A DNA stretch of 11,731 nt from JACOVP01 sp035289145 (GTDB lineage Archaea > Nanobdellota > Nanobdellia > SCGC-AAA011-G17 > UBA489). Below the pieces are notes generated by a model, which was given only the letters and a program-made list of their open reading frames with translations, searched no databases and had not been told where the DNA came from. The stretch spans positions 1-11,731 of the forward strand of contig DATDXZ010000048.1 of assembly GCA_035289145.1 (NCBI GenBank), in the 5' to 3' direction. This document shows, piece by piece, positions 1 to 5,201 of this stretch. Each line of letters opens with the position of its first letter. Position 1 is the stretch's first letter. The position numbers and the translations under genes are program-made.

Positions 1-2
1 AT

Positions 3-110
3 CAGGAACTAAAAGGAAAAACGCCCGCGGAAGCTGCTGAGATAATTCTTCCTTTGAAAAGAAACAAATTACTGAATCTTATCAGACTCCTCGCGAAATC
101 GAGGAGATGA
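3..110 (+). CDS. DDE-type transposase, C-terminal end only (cut by window edge)
   Basis: An open frame enters from the left edge and stops at TGA 108-110, giving the last 35 residues of a protein. It begins QELKGKTPAEAAEI and continues with a basic tail NKLLNLIRLLAKSRR. The pattern 'aLkGKTPAEaAgI ... NKwLsLI' is typical of the C-terminus of rve/DDE transposases, where it follows the 'YNFxRPH' segment, which would lie outside the window. Its role would be cut-and-paste or copy-paste movement of an insertion sequence. Whether the rest of the gene is intact cannot be seen. A perfect hairpin (87-106) lies inside its last codons. The next gene, rlmH, starts 62 nt after the stop. Exact IS family is not decided; an IS6-like or related archaeal DDE group is the best guess. 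Confidence 0.55.
   Translation, partial: QELKGKTPAEAAEIILPLKRNKLLNLIRLLAKSRR
87..106. repeat. Perfect inverted repeat (hairpin) at end of transposase
   Basis: CTCCTCG and CGAGGAG form a perfect 7-bp stem around a 6-nt loop (CGAAAT), ending two bases before the transposase stop codon. A second inverted repeat, ACGATA-N9-TATCGT (110-130), follows at once. No T-run follows, so this is not a standard terminator. It could be part of an insertion-sequence end or a transcript-end structure. Confidence 0.5.
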
Positions 111-143
111 CGATAATGTTACAGTATCGTATCCGTCGAAAGC

Positions 144-150
144 TTAATAA
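144..150 (+). promoter_or_regulatory. Weak TATA box for rlmH
   Basis: TTAATAA begins 29 nt before the ATG at 173. This is the same distance seen for the stronger boxes in this window and supports a leaderless transcript starting at 173. Confidence 0.35.
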
Positions 151-172
151 TAGTAGTATTGCAGTCAATTGC

Positions 173-598
173 ATGAAAACAAAACTCCTCGTCGTCGGCA
201 AGCTCAAAGAACCTCACTATAAAGAAGCCTGTCAGGAATATATGAAGCGTCTCAAAAAATATTGCAATTTAGAAGTGATTGAAATAAAAGACGAAGGCAA
301 GGAAAAAGAAGCAGAAAAGATCCTAGTAAAATGCGATGATGCCTACAGTATAGTTTTAACAGAAGAGGGCAAACACTTTACTTCTCCGCAATTTGCATCC
401 TTCATCAAAAAAAGAGAAAGTGACATCGTCTTTATCATTGGTGGTCCATATGGATTGAGTGATCAAGTAAAGAAAAAAGCTAATCTCTTATTATCTTTAT
501 CTGCTATGACCTTGCCCCATGAATTGTGTCGTGTGGTTTTCTTAGAACAATTGTATAGGGCTTATACTATTATTAAAAACGAGAAATATCACCACTAA
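173..598 (+). CDS. rlmH: 23S rRNA (pseudouridine1915-N3) methyltransferase RlmH
   Basis: This is a SPOUT-class methyltransferase of 141 residues, slightly shorter than the about 155-residue bacterial enzyme. It uses S-adenosylmethionine to methylate N3 of pseudouridine 1915 in helix 69 of large-subunit rRNA, in the cytoplasm, on assembled ribosomes. Seen in the sequence: N-terminal strand MKTKLLVVGKLKEPHY, the SAM-knot motif IIGGPYG (residues 88-94), LSLSAMTLPHELCRVVFLEQ (108-127), and the family's terminal YRAxxIxxNxxYHH (residues 128-141). The start at 173 is chosen over upstream ATGs at 107 and 116 because family homology begins there and a TATA-like box lies 29 nt before it. Its stop overlaps the stop of the convergent gene by 4 nt. 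It follows a transposase remnant, so its promoter region may have been reshaped by insertion. Confidence 0.93.
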   Translation: MKTKLLVVGKLKEPHYKEACQEYMKRLKKYCNLEVIEIKDEGKEKEAEKILVKCDDAYSIVLTEEGKHFTSPQFASFIKKRESDIVFIIGGPYGLSDQVKKKANLLLSLSAMTLPHELCRVVFLEQLYRAYTIIKNEKYHH

Positions 599-918
599 GC
601 GCTAATTCTTGTTTCTAAAACACACAGTCTTGTCTCAACAATGCTCAATCTCTTATCTAAGCGATGAACATCTTTTCTAAGTCCTTGAACATCTCCTTTG
701 ATTTCAGCAATATCAGCTATAGCTCTTGTTAATTGTTGAGCATATTCTCCAATTTTCTTTCCAGCAGCCAAGATAGTTGCGAACCCAGTCACATAGGGAA
801 TAGCTTCGATAATAAGAGGCGTATGAATAAAACCTAATGCTTTAGCTAGTAACCAGATAAAAAGGATAGTAAGAGATATCCAGAAAATCCATGTCCAGTT
901 AATTCTAAACTTTCGCAT
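595..918 (-). CDS. Small membrane protein with C-terminal coiled coil
   Basis: This 107-residue protein has no family I can name. A hydrophobic segment at residues 9-28 (WIFWISLTILFIWLLAKALG) is a clear membrane helix, and 33-53 is a second, weaker one. After a GKKIGEYAQQL linker, residues 62-106 form a helix with heptad-like spacing (IADIAEIKGDVQGLRKDVHR, then LDKRLSIVETRLCVLETRI), which looks like a coiled coil in the cytoplasm. Such 'TM plus coiled coil' proteins are common and uninformative in archaea. The start at 918 is chosen because a TATA box (940-945) lies 27 nt upstream; upstream in-frame ATGs would place it within the promoter region. It is divergent from vapB. It could simply be a membrane-organising or oligomerising protein. 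Confidence 0.7.
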   Translation of the reverse strand: MRKFRINWTWIFWISLTILFIWLLAKALGFIHTPLIIEAIPYVTGFATILAAGKKIGEYAQQLTRAIADIAEIKGDVQGLRKDVHRLDKRLSIVETRLCVLETRISA

Positions 919-939
919 AGGGAGGTCAAGACAAGGTTC

Positions 940-945
940 TTTATA
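940..945 (-). promoter_or_regulatory. TATA box for the coiled-coil membrane protein
   Basis: Minus-strand TATAAA within GGATATAAAGAACC ends 22 nt, and starts 27 nt, before the ATG at 918, which suggests a leaderless transcript. Confidence 0.5.
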
Positions 946-1036
946 TCCTTTTCTTAAGATTCTCAGAAAATCTTGCGAAATGAAGCGAAAGAATGATGCT
1001 ATGAAGCAGAAACTTTTCGAAAAAACAACCACAAGA

Positions 1037-1045
1037 TTTATAAAT
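1037..1045 (+). promoter_or_regulatory. TATA box of the vapBC operon
   Basis: TTTATAAAT lies about 32 nt before the vapB ATG at 1070. It predicts a transcript with almost no leader and rules out the longer in-frame ATG at 980 as the start. Confidence 0.6.
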
Positions 1046-1069
1046 AAGTTTAAACATACACTTAAACAT

Positions 1070-1315
1070 ATGGTAAAAACAATCACGGTTATGGATGATG
1101 CCTATGAAGCATTGAAGAGCAAAAAGACCAAAGATGAAAGCTTTAGTGATACGATTAGAAGAATGTGTAGTGAGAAAAAAATCGATTTAAGGCAATGGCT
1201 TGGTGCACTCAAGGGAAAAGATAGGGGTGCTGCAGAAATAAACAAGGAGATCATGGAAGAGAGAGCAAAAATGTCCAAAGACCTTGATGAGCGTATCAAA
1301 AAATTACAGAGGTGA
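1070..1315 (+). CDS. vapB: VapB-type antitoxin (DUF217 family)
   Basis: This 81-residue antitoxin should bind and neutralise the PIN-domain toxin encoded just downstream and repress the operon. The N-terminus MVKTITVMDDAYEALKSKK, followed by a short gap and ESFSDTIRRM (residues 24-32), matches the archaeal VapB/DUF217 pattern 'KTIsvsdeaYerLkalK...eSFSdvIrrl'. It provides a ribbon-helix-helix or AbrB-like DNA-binding part. Residues 55-80 are a charged helix (AEINKEIMEERAKMSKDLDE) of the kind that wraps around the toxin's active site. The last codons overlap the ribosome binding site of the toxin (GAGGTGA 1309-1315), so the two are translationally coupled. The start is set by the TATA box at 1037-1045; an upstream extension to 980 has no family similarity. 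Confidence 0.85.
   Translation: MVKTITVMDDAYEALKSKKTKDESFSDTIRRMCSEKKIDLRQWLGALKGKDRGAAEINKEIMEERAKMSKDLDERIKKLQR
1309..1315 (+). promoter_or_regulatory. Shine-Dalgarno site of vapC inside the vapB stop
   Basis: GAGGTGA contains the vapB stop codon TGA and lies 4 nt before the vapC ATG at 1320. It decides the toxin start (the upstream ATGs at 1284 and 1287 lack a site) and couples the two genes. Confidence 0.75.
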
Positions 1316-1319
1316 GCAT

Positions 1320-1697
1320 ATGTTTATTTTAGACAGTTGCACAATTATTGAACTCCTTGATGCAACCGAAGTAGGCATTAAAATTCAAGAAGAATACCTC
1401 AATAAAGATATCGCTACGACAGCATTTAGCATGCATGAAGTGCTTCGAAGTCTCAATGAAAAGAGTAAAATTATAGCTTTCAATTTTTTTGAGCAGCTCC
1501 CTATACTGTCATTTACCAGGAAAAGTGCTGAAAAAAGTTTCCCTATAGAAAATTATCTTAAAGCAACAGGAACAATGATTAACAAAATTGATATTCTTAT
1601 TGCAGGAATTTGTCAGGAACATGATGCATCAATAGTAACACTCGATAAAGATTTTCTCAGAGTGCCAAAGCTAAGAGTCAGGATGTTAGAACAATAA
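1320..1697 (+). CDS. vapC: VapC-type PIN-domain ribonuclease toxin
   Basis: This 125-residue PIN-domain endoribonuclease is predicted to cleave RNA (often tRNA or rRNA in this family) with Mg2+ or Mn2+ when its antitoxin is lost. The acidic active-site set is visible: D5 in MFILDSCTIIELL, E40 in AFSMHEVLRSL, D91 in NKIDILIAG, and D109/D111 in VTLDKDF. Length is normal for VapC and the domain is complete, so the toxin looks active. It follows vapB by 4 nt in one operon and has its own Shine-Dalgarno site overlapping the vapB stop. Its cellular target cannot be read from the sequence. The pair may act as stress or mobile-element maintenance module; it lies 1 kb from a transposase remnant. Confidence 0.87.
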   Translation: MFILDSCTIIELLDATEVGIKIQEEYLNKDIATTAFSMHEVLRSLNEKSKIIAFNFFEQLPILSFTRKSAEKSFPIENYLKATGTMINKIDILIAGICQEHDASIVTLDKDFLRVPKLRVRMLEQ

Positions 1698-1738
1698 AGA
1701 CTAGAGTAGAGAAAATAAGCTTCTGAAGTATAAAAATC

Positions 1739-1746
1739 TTTAAAAA
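1739..1746 (+). promoter_or_regulatory. TATA box for the DoxX gene
   Basis: TTTAAAAA lies 31 nt before the ATG at 1770 and supports that start. Another TATA-like run, TATAAAAAT, sits 10 nt further upstream, so the exact start site is uncertain. Confidence 0.45.
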
Positions 1747-1769
1747 GAAAACAGGGTGCAGACACATCG

Positions 1770-2180
1770 ATGTTGCACGCTATGAAAAACAGACTCGAGC
1801 GTTTTGAATCAGTATTTTATGTTATTGCACGGTTGCTTATTGGATTCATGTTCTTCGCGCACGGCGCTCAAAAGATCTTTGGGTGGTTCGGTGGTCAAGG
1901 CGGAGCAAAAGTATTCTCATTGATGGGTGTAGCTGGGTGGGTGGAAATAACTACGAACATCTTAATTGTAGTTGGTTTATGGACAAGGCTCGCGGTATTT
2001 TTCGCTGCGGGTCAGATGATAGTTGCATATTTCATGGTCCACATTGGCGGCGGATGGAATCCCCTAGTCAATAAGGGAGAACTTACCTTGTTATATTTCG
2101 CAGCATTCTTGTTATTGCTGATACAAGGTAACGGTCCTTGCAGTCTTGAAAAAGCGCTCTCAAAGAAAGAGAGATTCTAA
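1770..2180 (+). CDS. DoxX-family integral membrane protein
   Basis: This is a four-helix membrane protein of the DoxX family (136 residues, usual length). The hallmark is ARLLIGFMFFAHGAQKIFGW (20-39) running into FGGQGG, the first helix followed by the HGxQKxFGxFGG loop. Further helices lie near 52-71 (GVAGWVEITTNILIVVGLWT), 73-91 and 104-120. Members were first named from the archaeal thiosulfate:quinone oxidoreductase subunit DoxD/DoxX, and others act in membrane redox or oxidative-stress complexes, but most have no proven role. No partner oxidoreductase is next to it here. The start at 1770 fits the TATA box at 1739; ATG 1782 is an alternative giving a 132-residue protein. A TATA box at 2211 suggests the next gene is transcribed separately. 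Confidence 0.85.
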   Translation: MLHAMKNRLERFESVFYVIARLLIGFMFFAHGAQKIFGWFGGQGGAKVFSLMGVAGWVEITTNILIVVGLWTRLAVFFAAGQMIVAYFMVHIGGGWNPLVNKGELTLLYFAAFLLLLIQGNGPCSLEKALSKKERF

Positions 2181-2210
2181 TATTTTACAACTGTCAAGCG
2201 ACACCACAGA

Positions 2211-2218
2211 TTTAAATA
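2211..2218 (+). promoter_or_regulatory. TATA box for the Cys-rich membrane protein
   Basis: TTTAAATA lies 48 nt before the start at 2259, so it predicts a leader of about 20 nt containing the ribosome binding site at 2245-2251. This differs from the mostly leaderless neighbours. Confidence 0.5.
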
Positions 2219-2244
2219 GCTAAAGTGTGCTCTAAATCATCAAA

Positions 2245-2251
2245 GGGGGTG
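2245..2251 (+). promoter_or_regulatory. Shine-Dalgarno site GGGGGTG
   Basis: GGGGGTG, one base off the archaeal GGAGGTG consensus, is placed 7 nt before the ATG at 2259. It fixes that start. Confidence 0.6.
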
Positions 2252-2258
2252 TAAGAAC

Positions 2259-2522
2259 ATGGCAAAAAAAATGATGAGTTCCGTGTCGTCCAAGAAAGGA
2301 TGCTCATGTAATATGGGTAAGTTGATTGTGGGTGTGCTGTTGATGGCTGCAGGTTTATATGCGGTAGTTGCAGGATTCCAAATGCAGACCAGTTTTGAAG
2401 GCATCGGTATGCTCAAGATTTTCCTCTACTATGTAGTCGGTATCTTCTTGATTGCAGTCGGAAAGTTCTTCAAGATGGCATCGTATATGTGTTGTGATGC
2501 GCATAATATGATGTGTAAATAA
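2259..2522 (+). CDS. Small two-helix membrane protein with paired cysteines
   Basis: An 87-residue protein that I do not recognise. It has two membrane helices, residues 21-40 (KLIVGVLLMAAGLYAVVAGF) and 52-70 (LKIFLYYVVGIFLIAVGKF), joined by a short loop with one acidic residue. Cysteines sit at both ends: CSC at 15-17, and CC at 78-79 plus C86 in a Cys/His/Met-rich tail (MCCDAHNMMC). With a hairpin topology both Cys clusters would lie on the same side of the membrane and could form disulfides or bind a metal; this is inference. A good ribosome binding site and a TATA box support expression. A T-rich tract after the stop looks like its terminator. It follows DoxX by 78 nt, so a joint membrane-redox role is possible but unproven. 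Confidence 0.75.
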   Translation: MAKKMMSSVSSKKGCSCNMGKLIVGVLLMAAGLYAVVAGFQMQTSFEGIGMLKIFLYYVVGIFLIAVGKFFKMASYMCCDAHNMMCK

Positions 2523-2524
2523 AT

Positions 2525-2551
2525 TTCTTCTTCTTTTTCTTATTATTTTTT
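2525..2551 (+). terminator. T-rich archaeal terminator
   Basis: Several T-runs (TTCTTCTTCTTTTTC then ATTTTTT) follow the stop at 2522 within 30 nt. Archaeal RNA polymerase stops at such T-tracts. It overlaps the end of the convergent gene that finishes at 2543. Confidence 0.5.
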
Positions 2552-3031
2552 AACAAGTTGTTTAGCTGTGAGCATCTCTTCAAGTTGTGGAGCAATATCA
2601 TAAATCAAACGTCGCTGGCGCGCATTTAAATCATTATCAAGAATAACTACACCAGAATCTAATTGTCTGAAACCTAGAGAATAAACGCCTGCTGATGTAC
2701 AATCTTCGCGAGTTTCAGCGCGACCAGAGGGGCCGACAAAAAGATCGATGACTGTTCCATTCTGAAATACTTTGTGTCGGTTTTGAGGATGAATCAACTG
2801 AAGACACATAAAAAAGGGAGTGTTATGAAGAGAAGAAGAGCTTGGATACTGCCTACTATCAGGAGGAACGCCTAGCTTTTGAAAATAGCTGCGATTATCA
2901 ACAATAACTTGAAGTTTAGTGATACCTAATTCAGCTTGTTCTAAATAAACCTGACTTCCAAAAGAACTTCTTAAAGCCGATAATGCAGCAAGTGAAGAAG
3001 AAATAGCAATTTGTCTGGATGAGTTGTACAT
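2543..3031 (-). CDS. Unrecognised soluble protein
   Basis: This 162-residue protein matches no family I know. It has no membrane helix and no signal peptide. The N-terminus is Ser/Ala-rich (SSRQIAISSSLAALSALRSS), the middle alternates hydrophobic strands (GITKLQVIVDN, GTVIDLFVGPSGRAE, GVYSLGFRQLDSGVVILDND) with loops, and residues 135-160 form a helical tail (NARQRRLIYDIAPQLEEMLT). It therefore looks like a small mixed alpha/beta domain. The start at 3031 is the first in-frame ATG; a TATA box at 3077-3083 predicts a leader of about 23 nt, with no clear ribosome binding site. The gene is divergent from the zinc-ribbon gene and resembles the other unrecognised gene at 3567-4049 in size and strand, but the two proteins show no obvious similarity. 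Confidence 0.65.
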   Translation of the reverse strand: MYNSSRQIAISSSLAALSALRSSFGSQVYLEQAELGITKLQVIVDNRSYFQKLGVPPDSRQYPSSSSLHNTPFFMCLQLIHPQNRHKVFQNGTVIDLFVGPSGRAETREDCTSAGVYSLGFRQLDSGVVILDNDLNARQRRLIYDIAPQLEEMLTAKQLVKK

Positions 3032-3069
3032 GTTGGTGAGTGTGATAAAATGTGATAGAGGATGAAGAG

Positions 3070-3083
3070 AGCACCTATTTATA
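3070..3083 (-). promoter_or_regulatory. TATA-containing 14-mer (copy 1), promoter of the 2543-3031 gene
   Basis: The minus strand reads TATAAATAGGTGCT, starting 52 nt before the ATG at 3031. An exact copy on the opposite strand lies at 3549-3562, forming an inverted pair about 465 bp apart. Confidence 0.5.
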
Positions 3084-3143
3084 AAGCTTTCCCTTCAGGA
3101 GTGGATAAACCAGCGCCAATCGACTAAAAGGGATATAGGTACC

Positions 3144-3151
3144 TTTAAATA
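3144..3151 (+). promoter_or_regulatory. Likely TATA box for the zinc-ribbon gene
   Basis: TTTAAATA would start transcription near 3172, leaving a leader of about 80 nt. A weaker box-like stretch, ATAAACAAA (3226-3234), lies about 29 nt before the ATG and could instead give a leaderless transcript. Confidence 0.4.
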
Positions 3152-3169
3152 CTAGAAAAACACGAAAGC

Positions 3170-3182
3170 TGTATAGTATACA
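3170..3182. promoter_or_regulatory. Perfect 13-bp palindrome, possible operator
   Basis: TGTATAGTATACA is a perfect palindrome with one central base. It lies where transcription from the TATA box at 3144 would begin, a typical site for an archaeal repressor. No regulator has been linked to it. Confidence 0.35.
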
Positions 3183-3254
3183 AGTGAATTCTCTTTCTAA
3201 GGGATACAATTGTAGGACTACAGAGATAAACAAATACACAAGGTGTAAACAACA

Positions 3255-3425
3255 ATGAGAGATAATGAAGGATTTGGAAATAGAGGCCCAAGAAATTTCG
3301 GCCCAAGAGAAATGCATAAAGCAGTATGTAGCGACTGTCAGCAAGAATGCGAAGTGCCATTCAAGCCTGCTGAAGGTAAGCCAGTATACTGTCGAGAATG
3401 CTATCCAAAGCACAAAAAGTTCTAA
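3255..3425 (+). CDS. Tiny zinc-ribbon protein (CxxC...CxxC)
   Basis: This 56-residue protein starts MRDNEGFGNRGPRNFGPREM, a Gly/Arg/Pro-rich flexible head, and then has a compact zinc ribbon: C25-x2-C28 in KAVCSDCQQECEVPFKP (C32 also nearby) and C46-x2-C49 in GKPVYCRECYPKHKK. The form 'kaVCsDCgkeceVPFKPt..kPVYCreCy' is recognisable as the CxxC-x17-CxxC zinc-ribbon domain found as a small stand-alone protein in many DPANN archaea and candidate-phyla bacteria. Its role is not established; a nucleic-acid or ribosome-binding part is a fair guess from the basic, Gly/Arg-rich head. A GGTG ribosome binding site lies 9 nt upstream, and a strong T-tract (3460-3483) follows. Longer open frames that overlap it on both strands are shadows. 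Confidence 0.85.
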   Translation: MRDNEGFGNRGPRNFGPREMHKAVCSDCQQECEVPFKPAEGKPVYCRECYPKHKKF

Positions 3426-3459
3426 GGATATAATATCTCACGCTTAAAAAGACGTTGAC

Positions 3460-3483
3460 TTTTTTTCTTTTTTTTCTTTTTCT
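3460..3483 (+). terminator. Strong T-tract terminator after the zinc-ribbon gene
   Basis: Twenty-one of about 24 bases are T, in runs of 7, 8 and 5 broken by single C, 35 nt after the stop. This is a typical archaeal intrinsic terminator. Confidence 0.7.
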
Positions 3484-3548
3484 CAAATAACTAAACCCAT
3501 TCTTTTGACCTTTGCAGTGAGAACTCTAAATAGCGTTTAAAAAACAAG

Positions 3549-3562
3549 TATAAATAGGTGCT
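3549..3562 (+). promoter_or_regulatory. TATA-containing 14-mer (copy 2), orphan promoter-like site
   Basis: TATAAATAGGTGCT on the plus strand is identical to the minus-strand copy at 3070-3083. It points into the 3' end of the gene at 3567-4049, with no plus-strand gene downstream before 4174. It could drive an antisense RNA or be a leftover repeat. Confidence 0.3.
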
Positions 3563-3566
3563 TAAT

Positions 3567-4049
3567 TTAATTTACAGATAAATAGTCAAGACTTTTTTCG
3601 TCTTGATAAAGAGTCAATCCTTGAGGTTTATCTCCAGGAATGCTTATAGAAGGTTCATTATAAAGCAGGTTAACAACACCATGTAATTCTCGTGCAGTTT
3701 GTTCATTAGTTGCATTAGGAAGTTTTGCTACCAGGACATAGCGAATGCCTGCAGGTTTAGCTTCAAGGTGTGCAATATTTTTAACTTTAAAAGGTGTATC
3801 TGAAGGTAAATTATCAATACCGTTGATAACAGAAAGCTCTAAGTCATTAGGTGCTCTAGAAGCGTGTCTTGCGCCAGGTAATGCAGTTGCAATCACTTCT
3901 GGTGAGTCTGCTCTGCAATTAAAAAACGTGTAAGCTCTTCCGACAGGTGTAAGAGTAGGTTTATTGTCTTGTCCTCTTGTCATACTAACAAACTGTCCTT
4001 CTCGGTCAAAAAATTCAAAATGATCATCATATCTTTTTTGAGTTGTCAT
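3567..4049 (-). CDS. Unrecognised soluble protein
   Basis: This 160-residue protein is not one I can assign. No membrane segments or signal peptide are seen. It opens with a polar region (KRYDDHFEFFDREGQFVSMT) and then shows strand-like stretches (RAYTFFNCRAD, FKVKNIAHLEAKPAGIRYVL, GLTLYQDEKSLDYL) and a helix near residues 114-127 (TNEQTARELHGVVNLL). There is no evident catalytic motif; the single Cys (C45) is unpaired. The start is well supported: TTTATATA (4072-4079) lies 30 nt upstream, giving a leaderless transcript. It converges on the zinc-ribbon gene, and its 3' end is next to the orphan TATA-like repeat. It is about the same size as the unknown gene at 2543-3031. Confidence 0.7.
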   Translation of the reverse strand: MTTQKRYDDHFEFFDREGQFVSMTRGQDNKPTLTPVGRAYTFFNCRADSPEVIATALPGARHASRAPNDLELSVINGIDNLPSDTPFKVKNIAHLEAKPAGIRYVLVAKLPNATNEQTARELHGVVNLLYNEPSISIPGDKPQGLTLYQDEKSLDYLSVN

Positions 4050-4071
4050 ACCTAATACTAAGCTAGACTAA

Positions 4072-4079
4072 TATATAAA
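4072..4079 (-). promoter_or_regulatory. TATA box for the 3567-4049 gene
   Basis: Minus-strand TTTATATA starts 30 nt before the ATG at 4049, which suggests a leaderless transcript. Confidence 0.6.
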
Positions 4080-4144
4080 CCTTCCTATTTTTACCACTTT
4101 AAAGTGACATTATAGAAGTGCTCATAAAGCCCATTAGGAGAAGC

Positions 4145-4152
4145 TATAAATA
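4145..4152 (+). promoter_or_regulatory. TATA box for the peroxiredoxin gene
   Basis: TATAAATA starts 29 nt before the ATG at 4174; this is one of the clearest leaderless promoters here. Confidence 0.65.
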
Positions 4153-4173
4153 GCCCCTAAACAAACAGAAGAT

Positions 4174-4638
4174 ATGGTCAATCTTAAAGCAGGTGACAAA
4201 GCTCCAGATTTCTCGGCAAAAGATACACAAGGCAATGCAATCACTTTGTCCAGTTGCAAAGGAAAGCCCGTAGTCTTATATTTCTACCCAAAAGATGATA
4301 CTCCTGGATGCACGAAAGAAGCCTGCAGTTTCAGAGACGATTACACACAATACAAAAAGAAAGGCATAGTTATTCTAGGAGTCAGTACAGACGATCAAGA
4401 GTCTCATCAGCAGTTCACAAAAAAATACAATCTGCCGTTTCCTCTCTTGGTGGACACAGACAAGACCATCGTCAATCGCTATGGAGTCTATGGAGAGAAG
4501 AAAATGTATGGAAAGAAGTATCTGGGCACCAACAGAACTACATTCCTTATAGATAAAGAAGGAAAAATCCAGCACATCTTTAAAAAAGTTAATGTTGACG
4601 AGCACAGCAAAGAGATTCTAGAAATAAAGGACAAGTAG
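4174..4638 (+). CDS. bcp: Peroxiredoxin, PrxQ/BCP subfamily
   Basis: A thioredoxin-fold thiol peroxidase of 154 residues, full length. It reduces H2O2 and organic hydroperoxides in the cytoplasm, being recycled by a thioredoxin-like reductant. The signature is complete: LKAGDKAPDFSAKDTQGN at the N-terminus, then YFYPKDDTPGCTKEACSFRD, with peroxidatic C46 and the PrxQ-type resolving C51 five residues later (both in one helix), T43 and P44 of the PxxxTxxC loop, and R121 in GTNRTTFLIDKEGKI. It is therefore an atypical 2-Cys enzyme that forms an internal disulfide. Its reductase is not in the window. It converges on the SET gene with only 3 nt between stop codons. Confidence 0.95.
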   Translation: MVNLKAGDKAPDFSAKDTQGNAITLSSCKGKPVVLYFYPKDDTPGCTKEACSFRDDYTQYKKKGIVILGVSTDDQESHQQFTKKYNLPFPLLVDTDKTIVNRYGVYGEKKMYGKKYLGTNRTTFLIDKEGKIQHIFKKVNVDEHSKEILEIKDK

Positions 4639-4641
4639 AGT

Positions 4642-5115
4642 TTAGCTTATAGTTCGTCTGCTTTCTACAATAAATTGAGGAACAACATTCAAGCGCAGAT
4701 AATATTGTTGCAAATCTACAGGAAGATACTTGAAGTCTTTGATAATACCTCGACAATTTGAACTTTTGCAGCTGCATTCCATTTCCCAAAAGTCTTCATC
4801 CATCGTCGTAGAGTAGTCAAAAGAAAGTTGTTCTCCAGGCTGAATGGTTTTAATAGCAACAAGAGTTTTCCCATGCATTATGCCGCAATTAGGATCACAA
4901 GAATGGTTTACACAGCGTGCAGGATCTTGCACATCTATATAGATATTTTCTGCAAGTTGTAATGGGTCTCCCATATGTCGTCCTTTAGCAACAGCTTGAC
5001 TAAAAGAAATCATATCTCCTGAGAATATCAATATATCTTCTCCTGGTTCAATGGTTTTTGATGCCAGAATCGATAGTCCTTCTTTTCCTTCTCTAACAAT
5101 AAATGGTTTGCCCAT
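4642..5115 (-). CDS. SET-domain protein methyltransferase with post-SET zinc site
   Basis: This 157-residue protein is a minimal SET domain, an S-adenosylmethionine-dependent lysine methyltransferase fold. SET motif parts are visible: KEGLSILASKTIEPGEDIL (11-29, the SAM-binding G-x-G-like N-flank), the pseudoknot sequence ARCVNHSCDPNC (66-77), and PGEQLSFDYS (93-102) with the catalytic-site tyrosine Y101. The post-SET zinc motif CSCKSSNC (114-121) is complete, with C73 of NHSC as the expected fourth ligand. All core residues are kept, so it should be active. The substrate is unknown; archaeal SET proteins are known to act on chromatin-type proteins, and eukaryotic ones also on ribosomal proteins. 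TTTAAA (5139-5144) lies 29 nt upstream. It is divergent from the 2OG oxygenase pair, sharing 86 bp of promoter DNA. Confidence 0.9.
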   Translation of the reverse strand: MGKPFIVREGKEGLSILASKTIEPGEDILIFSGDMISFSQAVAKGRHMGDPLQLAENIYIDVQDPARCVNHSCDPNCGIMHGKTLVAIKTIQPGEQLSFDYSTTMDEDFWEMECSCKSSNCRGIIKDFKYLPVDLQQYYLRLNVVPQFIVESRRTIS

Positions 5116-5136
5116 GTTAAAAATAACTGCTGAACG

Positions 5137-5147
5137 TATTTAAAAAA
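5137..5147 (-). promoter_or_regulatory. TATA box for the SET gene
   Basis: Minus-strand TTTTTAAATA; its TTTAAA core starts 29 nt before the ATG at 5115. Together with the box at 5172-5179 it forms a divergent promoter pair. Confidence 0.55.
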
Positions 5148-5171
5148 CTTCTGAATGCAAGAAAAATAAGC

Positions 5172-5179
5172 TTTAAATA
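5172..5179 (+). promoter_or_regulatory. TATA box for the 2OG oxygenase pair
   Basis: TTTAAATA starts 30 nt before the ATG at 5202, which suggests a leaderless mRNA for the two-gene operon. Confidence 0.6.
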
Positions 5180-5201
5180 ACGTCCTCATACCGTTTCAAA
5201 G

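Noticed and set aside
980..1069. N-terminal extension of vapB to an upstream ATG
   Set aside because: It would start before the TATA box and has no family similarity; the VapB family begins at 1070.
919..1086. N-terminal extension of the 595-918 gene
   Set aside because: It spans the divergent promoter, and TATA-to-ATG distance favours 918.
3075..3447. Longer frames on both strands over the zinc-ribbon gene
   Set aside because: Their translations are low-complexity or hydrophobic without motifs, while the 56-residue frame has a clear zinc ribbon.
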